From: Atopobiaceae bacterium
GTDB lineage: Bacteria > Actinomycetota > Coriobacteriia > Coriobacteriales > Atopobiaceae
Reading direction: 5' to 3'
DNA length: 5,036 nucleotides
Assembly (NCBI GenBank): GCA_017460265.1
Contig: JAFUBJ010000332.1
Coordinates: 1-5,036, forward strand
The notes beneath the pieces were generated by a model. It was not told where the DNA came from, did not search any database, and saw nothing but the letters and a program-made list of their open reading frames with translations. Both the position numbers and the translations under genes were made by a program. Below are positions 4,948 to 5,036 of this stretch, piece by piece (positions within the stretch are counted from its first letter, which is position 1; every line of letters starts with the position of its first letter).

Positions 4948-5036
4948 AGCGCCCTTGAGTTCAACAATGCCGTCGACAACCTGAAGAGCTTCTGCCTGGA
5001 AATGAAAGCTAAGTACGGCGACAAGTTTGACTATAA
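4945..5036 (+). CDS. Start-less reading frame running off the right edge, DUF723-like motif
   Basis: After TAG 4942-4944 the frame stays open to the window end and reads VSALEFNNAVDNLKSF followed by CLEMKAKYGDKFDY. The composition is clearly protein-like and lysine-rich, and less GC-rich than its neighbours. The pattern F-x7-[YH]-G-D-K-[YF]-D-Y matches the motif common in DUF723-type domains, which occur in phage, mobile-element and homing-endonuclease-like proteins. No ATG, GTG or TTG in this frame precedes the motif; the first ATG is 5002, inside it, with no proper ribosome site. The fragment is therefore either a gene that lost its 5' end, perhaps at the direct repeat just upstream, or one frameshifted from an upstream start. 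The motif match is short, and the rest of the protein lies outside the window. Confidence 0.38.

Noticed and set aside
4876..5034. Minus-strand frame open from the right edge to TGA 4878-4876
   Set aside because: Open for about 53 codons, but it crosses the hairpin and repeats. The plus-strand peptide over the same bases looks more like a real protein.

Overview
The window looks like the right-hand end of a prophage, or another stretch of phage DNA, joined to chromosomal DNA of a GC-rich Gram-positive bacterium. The base composition, strong AGGAG-type ribosome sites, a Gram-positive phage amidase endolysin and a Tat-exported lipoprotein nucleotidase would suit an actinobacterial host, perhaps a coriobacterium. 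That placement is inference and cannot be settled from sequence alone.

Layout. Positions 1-1523 hold a tightly packed, plus-strand lysis cassette. It contains the C-terminus of a coiled-coil protein (1-84), a phi LC3-type holin (87-374), an Amidase_2 endolysin with a C-terminal SH3b-like wall-binding domain (376-1221), and two very small membrane ORFs (1226-1372 and 1374-1523). The second small ORF carries a lipobox. Gaps of one to four bases and well-spaced ribosome sites suggest one operon. The holin should permeabilise the membrane and the amidase should then cut peptidoglycan. The roles of the two small proteins are unknown.

Positions 1524-1992 form a gene-poor junction. It holds a possible extended -10 promoter, a short stretch resembling the N-terminus of a Phd/YefM antitoxin, a weak terminator-like hairpin, and two overlapping and mutually exclusive stem-loops. 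This is the most likely place for a phage/host boundary, but no attachment site can be proven without the other end.

Positions 1993-3801 (minus strand) encode a complete CpdB/YfkN-like 2',3'-cyclic-nucleotide phosphodiesterase/3'-nucleotidase with a twin-arginine lipoprotein signal. It converges with the phage cassette. Upstream of it lie a doubtful 50-codon minus-strand ORF and intergenic DNA. Positions 4224-4685 (plus) encode a small multi-pass membrane protein of unknown function with an internal repeat. Positions 4686-4944 are noncoding and rich in inverted and direct repeats. The right edge starts a reading frame that lacks a start codon and has a DUF723-like motif.

No CRISPR array, tRNA, rRNA or complete insertion sequence was seen. 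Nothing here is convincingly a new biological system. The most interesting leads are the two small membrane ORFs after the endolysin, the switch-like stem-loops near 1850, and the repeat-bounded, start-less ORF at the right edge.
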